Below, piece after piece: positions 8,718-16,252 of a stretch of 64,000 bases of DNA. Position 1 is the first letter of the stretch. Each line of letters opens with the position of its first letter. The position numbers and the translations under genes were made by a program. The notes below the pieces were generated by a model. The model saw only the letters and a program-made list of their open reading frames with translations, ran no database searches and was not told the origin of the DNA. This DNA comes from Lachnospiraceae bacterium (GTDB lineage: Bacteria; Bacillota; Clostridia; Lachnospirales; Lachnospiraceae), in the NCBI GenBank assembly GCA_017553505.1, contig JAFZLD010000003.1, positions 145,650 to 209,649 on the forward strand, given 5' to 3'.

Positions 8718-10943
8718 ATGTATTACGTATTGATCGGAGTTCAGCTTTTAGCTATAGCGTTTTCTATATTCAGTACCATTCTTTTGATAAGGCTGCAAAG
8801 CTCTTTGGAGAACAGGTACCTGTTTATCTGTGCAATCAGCATCGACATTTACGCGGTCGGATATCTTCAGGAGATGCTTATTCATACGGAGGACGGCATT
8901 CGTATAGCGTTGTCGTTTGAGTATTGCGGTCTTGCATTTACCGCGTTGGCGTACGCTCTCTTTATTTTCAAGTATTGCAACGTTAAAGAAATACCGAGAT
9001 GGATACCCAAGCTTATGTTTGCGTACTGTCTTTTGGTAATGCTTTCCGTTCAGGCAGGCCCGCTTACGAAACTGTATTACAGCAGCTTCTGGGTTTCCGA
9101 TGAAGGCGTATTCCCGCATGCGGCCACTACCAAGACGCCCCTGTATTATTCTTTCGCTGTATTCCAGGCCGGATTGATAATAGCAAGTGCTGCGGCTATT
9201 CAGATAAGACGCAGGAGAACGCGGAATGCGGGTGAAAAGCGTAAGCTGATGATTCTCTTTATCGAAAGCCTTGTGCCCCTTATCGGCCTTGCGGGAACGG
9301 TTACGCTTAACTTGGGCGGATGGGATCCAAGTCCGTTACTGCTTAGCTTGCTTGTTACGTCGGTAAGCTTAACGCTTCGTGGCGGTCAGTTCTACGATAC
9401 GGTTTCTTTTGCCGTACAGAATCTGTTCCAGAATGTCGGAAGCCCGGTCATTATTGCGGATATTTCCAAGAACTATTTAAGCAGCAACAAGGCCTGCGAC
9501 AGAGTATTTCCCGAGCTTAAGAACTGGAGAGGCGGACACAGCCTTTCAGACCTCGGCGTAGACCTTTTCGCCGACTCGTCCAATGCAGACTTTGAGAGAG
9601 CCGGACGTTATTACAAGAGTTCTTTTACCAAGCTTATCGAGCGCGGAAGACATATAGGCTACACCATAGTTATTACGGATAATACCGATGACAAGGTTGC
9701 GGTTGAGAGCATGAGACACCTCATGGAGGCAGCAGATGCGGCCAATGAAGCAAAGAGTACCTTCCTTGCCAACATGAGCCATGAGATTCGTACTCCTCTT
9801 AACGCGATAATCGGTATGTCGGAGCTTTCGGAGCGAGAAGTTTCGGAGAGTGTTATCCGTGAGTACAACGGTCAGATTAAGGCCGCCGGCAAGATGCTTC
9901 TTGAGATAGTTAACGACGTGCTTGACTTCTCGAAGGCCGAGTCCAACAAGCTTGAGCTGGTGCCTGTGGAGTTTGATACCGCTGACTTCCTCGACAGCAT
10001 TATTAACGTCATCAATTCGCGTATCGGGGACAAGCCCATCGACTTTCTGGTGGACATTAATCCCAACATTCCGAAGACGCTTTACGGCGACGATGTACAT
10101 ATCAGGCAGATTATCATGAATCTTCTCTCCAATGCCGAGAAGTTCACCAATACGGGCCACATCAAGTTTACGCTGGATTCCGACAGCGATGGTATTATCG
10201 TTAGACTTAAGGGTTCGGTTGAGGACACCGGTATCGGTATCAGGGAAGAAGATAAAAAGAAACTGTTCACCGCTTTCCAGCAGCTTGACGGTAAGAAGAA
10301 CCGTCGTACCGAGGGCAGCGGTCTCGGACTTGCTATTTTTGCCCAGCTTGTAACGCTTATGAACGGTACTTACAGGCTCGAGAGCGAGTATGGCAAGGGA
10401 AGTACTTTCTTTTTCGAAATCGATGTGGGATGCATCAATTCGGCTCCTTTTGCGAACTCTGTACGAGAGTGCGTGAATGTGCGTAAGATGCCTGCGTTCT
10501 CGCTTTACAAGACAAAGACGGACGATGAGGAAGAGGCGAAGGATACGATACCTTCGGTAATTCCCGACTATTCCTCTTACAATATTCTCGTGGTGGATGA
10601 CAACAAGGTTAACGTTAAGGTGCTGTCGGCATTCCTCAAGCACTTTAAGGTTACGGCGGATTCCGCATTATCAGGCGCCGAGGCCCTTGAGAAGGTTAAG
10701 CAAAAGAAATATGACCTTATCTTTATGGACCACATGATGCCCGATATGGACGGTGTCGAGACGACTAAGCGCATTAGGGCGATGGATGATATGTATTATC
10801 ATGACGCTCCGATTATCGCTTGTACCGCCAATGTTGTGAAGGGTGTTGAGGAGATATTCCTTGAAGCGGGAATGAACGATTTTGTGCCCAAGCCTATCCA
10901 GCTTGAAGTGTTACAGGAGAAGATGGCGAGATTTCTTAAGTAG
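8718..10943 (+). CDS. Hybrid histidine kinase with 7TM sensor and receiver domain
   Basis: A 741-residue protein. The N-terminal third holds about seven hydrophobic helices, as in the 7TM sensor region of histidine kinases. A linker follows, then the dimerisation domain with the H-box NMSHEIRTPLN (phosphorylated His at residue 355). The ATPase domain has NLLSNAEKFT, DTGIGI and GSGLGLAI. A C-terminal receiver domain holds the acceptor Asp in FMDHMMPDMDG (residue 671). There is no output or Hpt domain, so a separate phosphotransfer partner is expected. I chose the ATG at 8718 because GGAAGGA sits five bases before it; the open frame extends 17 codons further up, almost to the tRNA. It probably belongs to the signalling block with the two cyclases. 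Confidence 0.92.
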   Translation: MYYVLIGVQLLAIAFSIFSTILLIRLQSSLENRYLFICAISIDIYAVGYLQEMLIHTEDGIRIALSFEYCGLAFTALAYALFIFKYCNVKEIPRWIPKLMFAYCLLVMLSVQAGPLTKLYYSSFWVSDEGVFPHAATTKTPLYYSFAVFQAGLIIASAAAIQIRRRRTRNAGEKRKLMILFIESLVPLIGLAGTVTLNLGGWDPSPLLLSLLVTSVSLTLRGGQFYDTVSFAVQNLFQNVGSPVIIADISKNYLSSNKACDRVFPELKNWRGGHSLSDLGVDLFADSSNADFERAGRYYKSSFTKLIERGRHIGYTIVITDNTDDKVAVESMRHLMEAADAANEAKSTFLANMSHEIRTPLNAIIGMSELSEREVSESVIREYNGQIKAAGKMLLEIVNDVLDFSKAESNKLELVPVEFDTADFLDSIINVINSRIGDKPIDFLVDINPNIPKTLYGDDVHIRQIIMNLLSNAEKFTNTGHIKFTLDSDSDGIIVRLKGSVEDTGIGIREEDKKKLFTAFQQLDGKKNRRTEGSGLGLAIFAQLVTLMNGTYRLESEYGKGSTFFFEIDVGCINSAPFANSVRECVNVRKMPAFSLYKTKTDDEEEAKDTIPSVIPDYSSYNILVVDDNKVNVKVLSAFLKHFKVTADSALSGAEALEKVKQKKYDLIFMDHMMPDMDGVETTKRIRAMDDMYYHDAPIIACTANVVKGVEEIFLEAGMNDFVPKPIQLEVLQEKMARFLK

Positions 10944-10964
10944 TTGATTTATGGTATAATTAAG

Positions 10965-10990
10965 GGCGCGACAGTGAGTCGCGCCTTTTT
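10965..10990 (+). terminator. Intrinsic terminator after the hybrid kinase
   Basis: A perfect 8-bp stem, GGCGCGAC with GTCGCGCC, closes a 5-base loop and is followed by five T. It stands between the kinase and the ROK kinase gene. Confidence 0.88.
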
Positions 10991-11019
10991 ATTATTGCTG
11001 GCGATTTTGGAGGGTTAAC

Positions 11020-11880
11020 ATGAGAATAGGAGCTTTGGAAGCCGGCGGCACCAAGATGGTGTGCGCTGTTGGCGATGAACTCGGGAATATATATGACAAG
11101 GTAACAATACCGACAGAGACGCCGGACGAGACCATGCCCAAGATGATTGAGTATTTTAAGAATGCTCACGTTGATGCACTTGGAATCGGTTGCTTCGGAC
11201 CGGTGTGTCTTGATAAGGCGGACGCACATTACGGATATATTACATCCACACCTAAGATTGCGTGGCGCAGTTACGATATAGTGGGAGCGTTTGAAGCATC
11301 GCTCGGCGTGCCTGTGGGCTTCGATACCGACGTGAATGCGGCATGTCTCGGCGAGGTCAGCTTCGGAAGTGCTTCGGGGCTTTCGGACGTTTTGTATCTT
11401 ACCGTCGGCACAGGTATCGGCCTCGGTATTTACTCGGGCGGTAAGCTGCTGCATGGCAATCTGCATCCGGAAGCGGGGCATATTCTTTTGCGACGTCATC
11501 CGTCGGATACGTATGCGGGTAAGTGCCCTTATCACAAGGATTGCTTTGAAGGACTTGCAGCAGGACCTGCGATTGAAGAAAGGTATGGTGTGCCGGCCCG
11601 TGAGTTGTCTGATGCCAAGGCCTGGGACATTGAAGCATATTATATAGCGCAGGCGCTGGTGTCTTATATATTGATTCTTGCTCCGCAGAAGATAATTCTC
11701 GGTGGTGGCGTAATGCATAAGACCGAGCTGTTCCCGATGATACGTGAGCATGTAGAGAAGCTTTTGAACGGGTATATTGTTACGCGTGAACTCAAGGACT
11801 TGGAGGATTATATCGTACCGGCGAGCCTTAATGATGAGCAGGGAATTAAGGGGTGTTTGGTACTGGGAAGAGATGCATAA
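11020..11880 (+). CDS. scrK: ROK-family sugar kinase, fructokinase type
   Basis: A 286-residue ROK-family kinase. The N-terminal phosphate loop is ALEAGGTKMVCAV, and the catalytic aspartate lies in GFDTDVNAA. The second glycine-rich motif is TVGTGIGLGIY. The zinc-binding region (GHILLRRHPSD with CPYHKDCFEG) is complete, as in fructokinases of the ScrK/GmuE branch, which turn fructose into fructose 6-phosphate in the cytosol. The gene has a GGAGG ribosome site and a hairpin after the stop. Fructose is the likely substrate by family; mannose cannot be excluded. It could serve the GH13_18 phosphorylase encoded 15 kb away if that enzyme acts on sucrose, but this is inference. Confidence 0.85.
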   Translation: MRIGALEAGGTKMVCAVGDELGNIYDKVTIPTETPDETMPKMIEYFKNAHVDALGIGCFGPVCLDKADAHYGYITSTPKIAWRSYDIVGAFEASLGVPVGFDTDVNAACLGEVSFGSASGLSDVLYLTVGTGIGLGIYSGGKLLHGNLHPEAGHILLRRHPSDTYAGKCPYHKDCFEGLAAGPAIEERYGVPARELSDAKAWDIEAYYIAQALVSYILILAPQKIILGGGVMHKTELFPMIREHVEKLLNGYIVTRELKDLEDYIVPASLNDEQGIKGCLVLGRDA

Positions 11881-11891
11881 GAATAAAAAGA

Positions 11892-11920
11892 GCCCGCGCT
11901 GTATGGCGCGGGCGAATTTG
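11892..11920 (+). terminator. Probable terminator of the ROK kinase gene
   Basis: A strong 8-bp stem (GCCCGCGC with GCGCGGGC) closes a 6-base loop, but the T tract after it is short. Confidence 0.6.
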
Positions 11921-11955
11921 ATATGCGTAGTTAGTCTATTTTGTATAAGTGTTTG

Positions 11956-11984
11956 TTGCAGTTAAAACGTTTATCCTGTATAAT
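11956..11984 (+). promoter_or_regulatory. mazEF promoter
   Basis: TTGCAG and TATAAT are separated by exactly 17 bases. The -10 box lies inside the left half of the palindromic operator, so a bound antitoxin complex would block the polymerase. Confidence 0.75.
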
Positions 11985-12003
11985 GTATATACATTATACA
12001 GGA
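11974..12003 (+). promoter_or_regulatory. 30-bp perfect palindrome, mazEF autoregulatory operator
   Basis: All fifteen base pairs of the inverted repeat match around a centre between 11988 and 11989. It covers the -10 box and reaches into the ribosome site GGAGG (12001-12005), nine bases before the antitoxin ATG. MazE-type antitoxins with their toxin bind palindromes in their own promoters; that this palindrome is that site is inferred from its position. Confidence 0.75.
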
Positions 12004-12011
12004 GGTGCCAT

Positions 12012-12254
12012 ATGAAGGAAGTTGCTATAAGATCTTGGGGAAACAGTCTTGGTATCAGAATTCCCAAAGAAATTCTTGATACTTTGCAGTTAAAGATGTC
12101 TGACATGTTGAACATCAGTGTTGAAAATGATGCTATTGTACTCAGAAAACAATTTACGCATAAGACTTTTGAAGAGAGACTTGCAGAATATAATGGCGAA
12201 ATATCCTTTTGTGAATTCGACTGGGGAGAACCGAAAGGAAGAGAGATGCTATGA
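12012..12254 (+). CDS. mazE: MazE-family antitoxin
   Basis: An 80-residue protein that begins with the AbrB-like swapped-hairpin fold of MazE antitoxins: KEVAIRSWGNSLGIRIPKEIL, read in pieces, is the typical DNA-binding strand and loop pattern. The acidic C-terminus (EISFCEFDWGEPKGRE) is the part that in MazE binds and inhibits the toxin. I chose the ATG at 12012 because GGAGG is seven bases before it; the open frame continues 21 codons upstream through the promoter. It overlaps the toxin gene by four bases (ATGA), the usual arrangement for coupled translation. The protein should repress its own operon through the palindrome at 11974-12003. Confidence 0.9.
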   Translation: MKEVAIRSWGNSLGIRIPKEILDTLQLKMSDMLNISVENDAIVLRKQFTHKTFEERLAEYNGEISFCEFDWGEPKGREML

Positions 12255-12562
12255 AAGATTTTTCGCAAGGAGACATAATACGTATAGAAGGATTTAAAAA
12301 GCAATTATTCATTATAGTCAGCAAGAATGCTTTTATTAAAGCTATGGGAGTATTTCATGTTTGCCCTATAATCCCCAATATTCCGGATGGGCCTATTCAT
12401 ATTAAAGTTCAAGGAAAGAACGGCGAAAACGGAACTGTGATTTGTGAACAGGTTAAAGTAATCGATCCGATTGCCAGAAGCTGTAATAGGGTGGACTCGT
12501 TAGCCTATGAAGATATAATGAATATTTCTGATGCTGTGCAAGGCATGTTTGAATATGACTAA
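12251..12562 (+). CDS. mazF: MazF/PemK-family mRNA interferase toxin
   Basis: A 103-residue protein with the MazF/PemK-type beginning FSQGDIIRIEGFKKQLFIIVSKNAF and a matching middle (VCPIIPNIPDGPIHIKV, then GTVICEQVKVIDP). Family members cut single-stranded RNA at short motifs and stop growth when the antitoxin is lost. The usual GDI/V-x-x-V start and the QVK-x-ID segment are present. The consensus PRP/PVL strand is changed, so the recognition sequence cannot be guessed. It starts inside the antitoxin gene (four-base overlap). Both genes are more AT-rich than the sugar genes around them, which fits an acquired module. Confidence 0.88.
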   Translation: MKDFSQGDIIRIEGFKKQLFIIVSKNAFIKAMGVFHVCPIIPNIPDGPIHIKVQGKNGENGTVICEQVKVIDPIARSCNRVDSLAYEDIMNISDAVQGMFEYD

Positions 12563-12577
12563 ATGAGGTACATGAGA

Positions 12578-13333
12578 ATGGGAAGTTTGTATAATCGCGC
12601 CGAAATCTATGATTTGTTTGACAACGAGAAAAGATATGAGGCGTACAAGAAACATTGGGAGGCAATATTCGCGGGCAAGGATATTAAGTCGATGCTTGAT
12701 GTGAGCATCGGTTCGGGAAGTGTGACCTTGCCGGTTATTGACCTTGGGGTTAAGTTGAGTGGCTCCGATTTGAGCGAGGAAATGCTTAAGAACTGCGGTG
12801 CGAAGGCGTCAAAGAAAGGTGCTGACGTTACGCTTAAGTGGAGCGACTTTCGTGGACTTGACTGCTGGGGCGATGAGAAATTCGACCTTGTGGCAAGTAC
12901 GGGTAATTCGCTGGCATATGTGAGCAACGATGATGTTGCGAAGACACTTGAAGAGATGGATAAGCATGTGAAGGTCGGCGGATATCTTTATTTTGACTCC
13001 AGAAACTGGGAGAAGATTCTTAAAGATCATCAGAGATTCTACACTTATGATCCGATGTTTGTCGGCGAGACCCGTGTGAATCTTGTGCAGCTCTGGGACT
13101 ACAATGATGACGGTTCAATGGTGTTCAATCTTCTTTATACGTTTGAGCGGGACAATCACGCGGTGCAGAAGGAGATATTTGAGGAGCACTACAATCCGTT
13201 TCCGAAGGCGCTTGCTATCGATAAGTTAAAGGCTATGGGCTACGAGGATATAGAGCTTAAGTGCTTTCCGGCTCAGTTTGAGATGCCTTCTTTTGAAAAA
13301 GTGGAATGGTATAGCGTGGTGGCTAAAAAGTGA
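12578..13333 (+). CDS. Class I SAM-dependent methyltransferase
   Basis: About 251 residues. Motif I of Rossmann-type methyltransferases is MLDVSIGSGSVTLPV (residues about 40-54), followed by an acidic turn (SGSDLSEEML) that binds the adenosine ribose. Next come FDLVASTGNSLAYV and GGYLYFDSRN. The acceptor is not identifiable. The ATG at 12578 has GAGG nine bases before it; ATGs at 12563 and 12572 are possible alternatives, the first directly abutting the mazF stop. The gene may be read through from mazEF, since no terminator separates them, but its codon use looks like the core genes rather than the AT-rich toxin pair. Confidence 0.82.
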   Translation: MGSLYNRAEIYDLFDNEKRYEAYKKHWEAIFAGKDIKSMLDVSIGSGSVTLPVIDLGVKLSGSDLSEEMLKNCGAKASKKGADVTLKWSDFRGLDCWGDEKFDLVASTGNSLAYVSNDDVAKTLEEMDKHVKVGGYLYFDSRNWEKILKDHQRFYTYDPMFVGETRVNLVQLWDYNDDGSMVFNLLYTFERDNHAVQKEIFEEHYNPFPKALAIDKLKAMGYEDIELKCFPAQFEMPSFEKVEWYSVVAKK

Positions 13334-13415
13334 CCACACTTTCTTCTATAGCAAAAATATCTATTGCGAATGCGCGATTACATAGCAAAACTGCCATAAT
13401 GGCGCTTAAATGATA

Positions 13416-13444
13416 TTGACATGCACCAAACATCATGCTATTCT
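13416..13444 (+). promoter_or_regulatory. Promoter of the small secreted protein gene
   Basis: TTGACA and TATTCT with a 17-base spacer, 40 bases before the start codon. A second TATAAT at 13458 has no good -35 partner. Confidence 0.6.
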
Positions 13445-13484
13445 CGATTATGCAACATATAATGTGTATTAATTGGGAGGTATC

Positions 13485-13805
13485 ATGAAAAAGGGTAAAA
13501 TTAGAATTATAGCAATTATTGCTGTGATTGCGCTTACAATACTCCCTGTGGCGTATGCTATAGGAAAGTCAAATACTTGCAATCACAACTATGAATGGGT
13601 GGCAGATGGCCAAATTCAGAGACAGGTTGGCACGCATACTGAACGAAAACCGAGAGCCTTTGGACCTGGTTATAATGAGTATCCATGCGTAATGTTTCAA
13701 ATGCATAATATTATGAGATACAAATGTACAAAATGTGGAACTATAGCAACGACTGATTATGCTCCGGATCCGTATTCTCCGGTGATTCACACTCCTGCAT
13801 ACTAG
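13485..13805 (+). CDS. Small exported protein with a CxxC pair
   Basis: 106 residues. An N-terminal signal or membrane anchor (KKGKIR, then about 20 hydrophobic residues ending near VAYA) is followed by a short soluble domain. That domain holds one early cysteine/histidine group (CNHNYEW) and a late CTKCG pair in MRYKCTKCGTIATTDY, together resembling a small zinc ribbon or a disulfide-bonded knob. The ATG is taken at 13485 because GGGAGG lies just before it. It has its own promoter and a terminator, so it is probably a single-gene unit. I do not recognise the family; function unknown. Confidence 0.65.
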   Translation: MKKGKIRIIAIIAVIALTILPVAYAIGKSNTCNHNYEWVADGQIQRQVGTHTERKPRAFGPGYNEYPCVMFQMHNIMRYKCTKCGTIATTDYAPDPYSPVIHTPAY

Positions 13806-13833
13806 TTTTGCTACTGTTTTAAGAAATTATTCA

Positions 13834-13863
13834 AAGGCTGGCTTATTTGAGGCCGGCCTTTTG
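13834..13863 (+). terminator. Intrinsic terminator of the small exported protein gene
   Basis: A 9-bp stem (AAGGCTGGC with GCCGGCCTT, one T-G pair) closes a 9-base loop and ends in a short T run. Confidence 0.75.
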
Positions 13864-13885
13864 GCTGTTATAAGAGGTGTGTAAG

Positions 13886-16099
13886 ATGAAGGCTGTAAGA
13901 GTATTGTTTTTTGCTCTTGGTATTGTGTTATTTTTATCGGGTTGTAATAGAAAAACGATAGTAGAAAGCGCGGAGAAAGACGTAAATTCCGAGAATGCTT
14001 ATACATGTGTTTTATACAAAGAACTCAACTTTGAAACACCGGGTGAGGAACAGGATAGTTGCATTGATTGTTCGGCAAGCGGAGCACTAAAATACAAAAT
14101 CTGTCTTTTAGACGAAGACAAACACGCAGAGGTGCTGACTGCGTCTTCCACAGGCAGTTTGCAGTCTGCTGTTATATCGTGTGACGATGAACATATGATA
14201 TTGGGAGTCGGCGCTTTGCCTGATGATTCCGGTTTTGTAACTATCAGCTCAAATTCGCTGACATCAGAGGTGTCAATTGAAACCAGAGACAAAAAAGGTG
14301 AACTGTCAGAGCATACCGTGATTGATGATTATGCTATGACAGGGCTCAGTATGCCATTGATTATAACGGTTGATGCGCAGGGAAATATTCATGTGGATGA
14401 CAGAAACGGATATAAACCAGGTAACGAGAAGATAAATTATTGCATTTTTTCACCAAATGGAAAACTTTTAAAAAGAAAAACATTCGATAAAAATGAATTG
14501 TATGATATCTTTCTTCTTACTGATGGCAGAGTGGCCTATGATATTTGTGATGAGGTTCTTGATGAAAATCATATGCGTCAGGGGAGCAATCATACCATAG
14601 CATGTGTGGATATTGATGCTGATAAAGAAGAAACAGTCTGTGAGTACAAAGAAATCAAACAGTCAGATGAATTATCAATGTATGCGGTAGGAATATTTGA
14701 TGAAAATGAACTCGTATACATGAATGAAGACGGCGTTTTTTTATCTGATTATTCTATGCAGACAAGCAGTAAGATTTTTGACTGGAAAGCTGCAGGAATA
14801 GAAGTTTCGCGCCCGTTTATGAAGCAATATAAGATATGTGCTGATAAAGAAGGTACTATTTACTTGCAGGCAGGATATCAAAAAGATTATTTTATGGTGC
14901 TCAAGCCGACACCGAACAATGTTAAAACAATAAGACTTGCAATACCTAAGAATTCCAAGGCCTATCTGAAGGCAGTTGCAGAATTTAACATGCTTTATCC
15001 GGAATACAGGGTATATGTAGAAGAATATGATTATGACAATCGCACACAGCTTTTAACTGAGTTAGTGGCCGGAGACGGACCGCTTCTTTTGGATGCCGAT
15101 TTGGTACCTTTCAGAGAAAAGAAGGAATACTGGGAACCGTTAGATAATGTTGTAGACAAAGAAGATCTTGAAAATTTAAACGAGTTTGCAACCAAAATGG
15201 GGCAAATAGATGATAGGCTTTATGGACTTGCCGTTGCATTCAATATTGATACTATAGTCTCATACGAAGATATTGGCGATTGGAGCTATGATACTTGTGT
15301 TGATATAATCGAGGATTCAGATAAACTTGATGTTCTTATCGGAATGCGCTTTTTTGAAAATATGCAGGAAACGATTCTGGCATCTTACTTTTTTAATGCG
15401 GGAATTGATGATTCTTATTATTTATCTACCGATGATTTAAATAATGTGGTGGATTCAGAAAAGATGAAAAGAGTTCTGAAAATTGTAAAAGAACATCCGT
15501 CAGATTCGATTCCTACAGATGAGGCGATAAATGCATTGAAAAATGGCCGGATATTGGGAATAAGAGAGTCTGTTGGCTACGCGCATTCTTTTTGTGAATT
15601 GTATACCCTTTATGGGGAAGACATCAAAATTATAGGTTATCCGGGAAAAGATGGAGCTAAGAGCTATATTCAGAGTAACGGTATGCTTCTGATAAACAGA
15701 AGTTATTCCGAGGAAGAAAAAGAAATTGCAGCTAAGTTTATTAAAGTATTGCTGTCATATGATGTTCAGAAGTACGTAACTACAAGCGGAAATCCGGCTT
15801 TCAGTACAAGAAAGGATGTATTGGATGAGCAGTTGGAAATGACTAAACTGGAAGAAGGTATGGAATTTGGCGATGGAGAAAATTGGTATCAAATAGGGAA
15901 AATAGATGTTTCCAGAGTCAAAGAAGATATGTATAAGCTTCTTAAGCAATGCGTGGTAAGAAATGAAGAGGATGAGTTATATCAGGATATCATAATGGAA
16001 GAAGTGGATTTATTCTTTGAGGGTGCAATAAACGAAGAAGAACTGGTTAGTAGGCTGAATAAGAGATTAGGACTGTTTTTTAAGGAGAGAAGTCATTAG
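13886..16099 (+). CDS. Large lipoprotein: propeller-like N-terminus plus solute-binding C-terminus
   Basis: 737 residues. A lipoprotein signal (MKAVRVLFFALGIVLFLSGC) anchors it outside the membrane. Residues about 40-350 contain short repeated beta motifs with alternating read-out loops (for example GNIHVDDRNGY, DGRVAYDI, EGTIYLQAGY), which suggests a beta-propeller-like platform. Residues about 360-735 resemble a type-1 extracellular solute-binding protein: KAVAEFNMLYPEYRV, then a hinge strand and GRILGIRESV, then the late helices. This two-part layout differs from the plain sugar-binding lipoproteins elsewhere in the window. No transporter gene adjoins it. The gene is clearly AT-rich, unlike its neighbours downstream. 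Function is inferred only as ligand binding at the cell surface. Confidence 0.72.
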   Translation: MKAVRVLFFALGIVLFLSGCNRKTIVESAEKDVNSENAYTCVLYKELNFETPGEEQDSCIDCSASGALKYKICLLDEDKHAEVLTASSTGSLQSAVISCDDEHMILGVGALPDDSGFVTISSNSLTSEVSIETRDKKGELSEHTVIDDYAMTGLSMPLIITVDAQGNIHVDDRNGYKPGNEKINYCIFSPNGKLLKRKTFDKNELYDIFLLTDGRVAYDICDEVLDENHMRQGSNHTIACVDIDADKEETVCEYKEIKQSDELSMYAVGIFDENELVYMNEDGVFLSDYSMQTSSKIFDWKAAGIEVSRPFMKQYKICADKEGTIYLQAGYQKDYFMVLKPTPNNVKTIRLAIPKNSKAYLKAVAEFNMLYPEYRVYVEEYDYDNRTQLLTELVAGDGPLLLDADLVPFREKKEYWEPLDNVVDKEDLENLNEFATKMGQIDDRLYGLAVAFNIDTIVSYEDIGDWSYDTCVDIIEDSDKLDVLIGMRFFENMQETILASYFFNAGIDDSYYLSTDDLNNVVDSEKMKRVLKIVKEHPSDSIPTDEAINALKNGRILGIRESVGYAHSFCELYTLYGEDIKIIGYPGKDGAKSYIQSNGMLLINRSYSEEEKEIAAKFIKVLLSYDVQKYVTTSGNPAFSTRKDVLDEQLEMTKLEEGMEFGDGENWYQIGKIDVSRVKEDMYKLLKQCVVRNEEDELYQDIIMEEVDLFFEGAINEEELVSRLNKRLGLFFKERSH

Positions 16100-16252
16100 C
16101 ATTGTTATCTTTAAAGAGTAGAAGACGGCCGATTCACTAATAAACAAAAAGCATAGATTACATTTGTGCAAAAAGTATGTACATTTTGTATTACATTCTT
16201 TAATCCAATGGGTATATCATATATTCAGTGAAAATGGATTAGGAGAAGAGAT

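Noticed and set aside
8627-8920. Plus-strand open frame overlapping the tRNA and kinase start
   Set aside because: It is out of frame with the kinase, begins inside the tRNA and has no ribosome site.
9546-10643. Minus-strand open frame of 365 codons opposite the hybrid kinase
   Set aside because: It is the antisense shadow of a strongly supported kinase gene, has no ribosome site and its translation has no recognisable domain.
10955-10960. Promoter before the ROK kinase (TATAAT)
   Set aside because: No acceptable -35 element at 16-18 bases, and a strong terminator follows directly. The same holds for TATAAT at 31681 before the sensor kinase.
10960-11751. Minus-strand open frame of 263 codons opposite the ROK kinase
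   Set aside because: Antisense to a complete ROK gene and without family features; long open frames opposite genes are common with this codon use.
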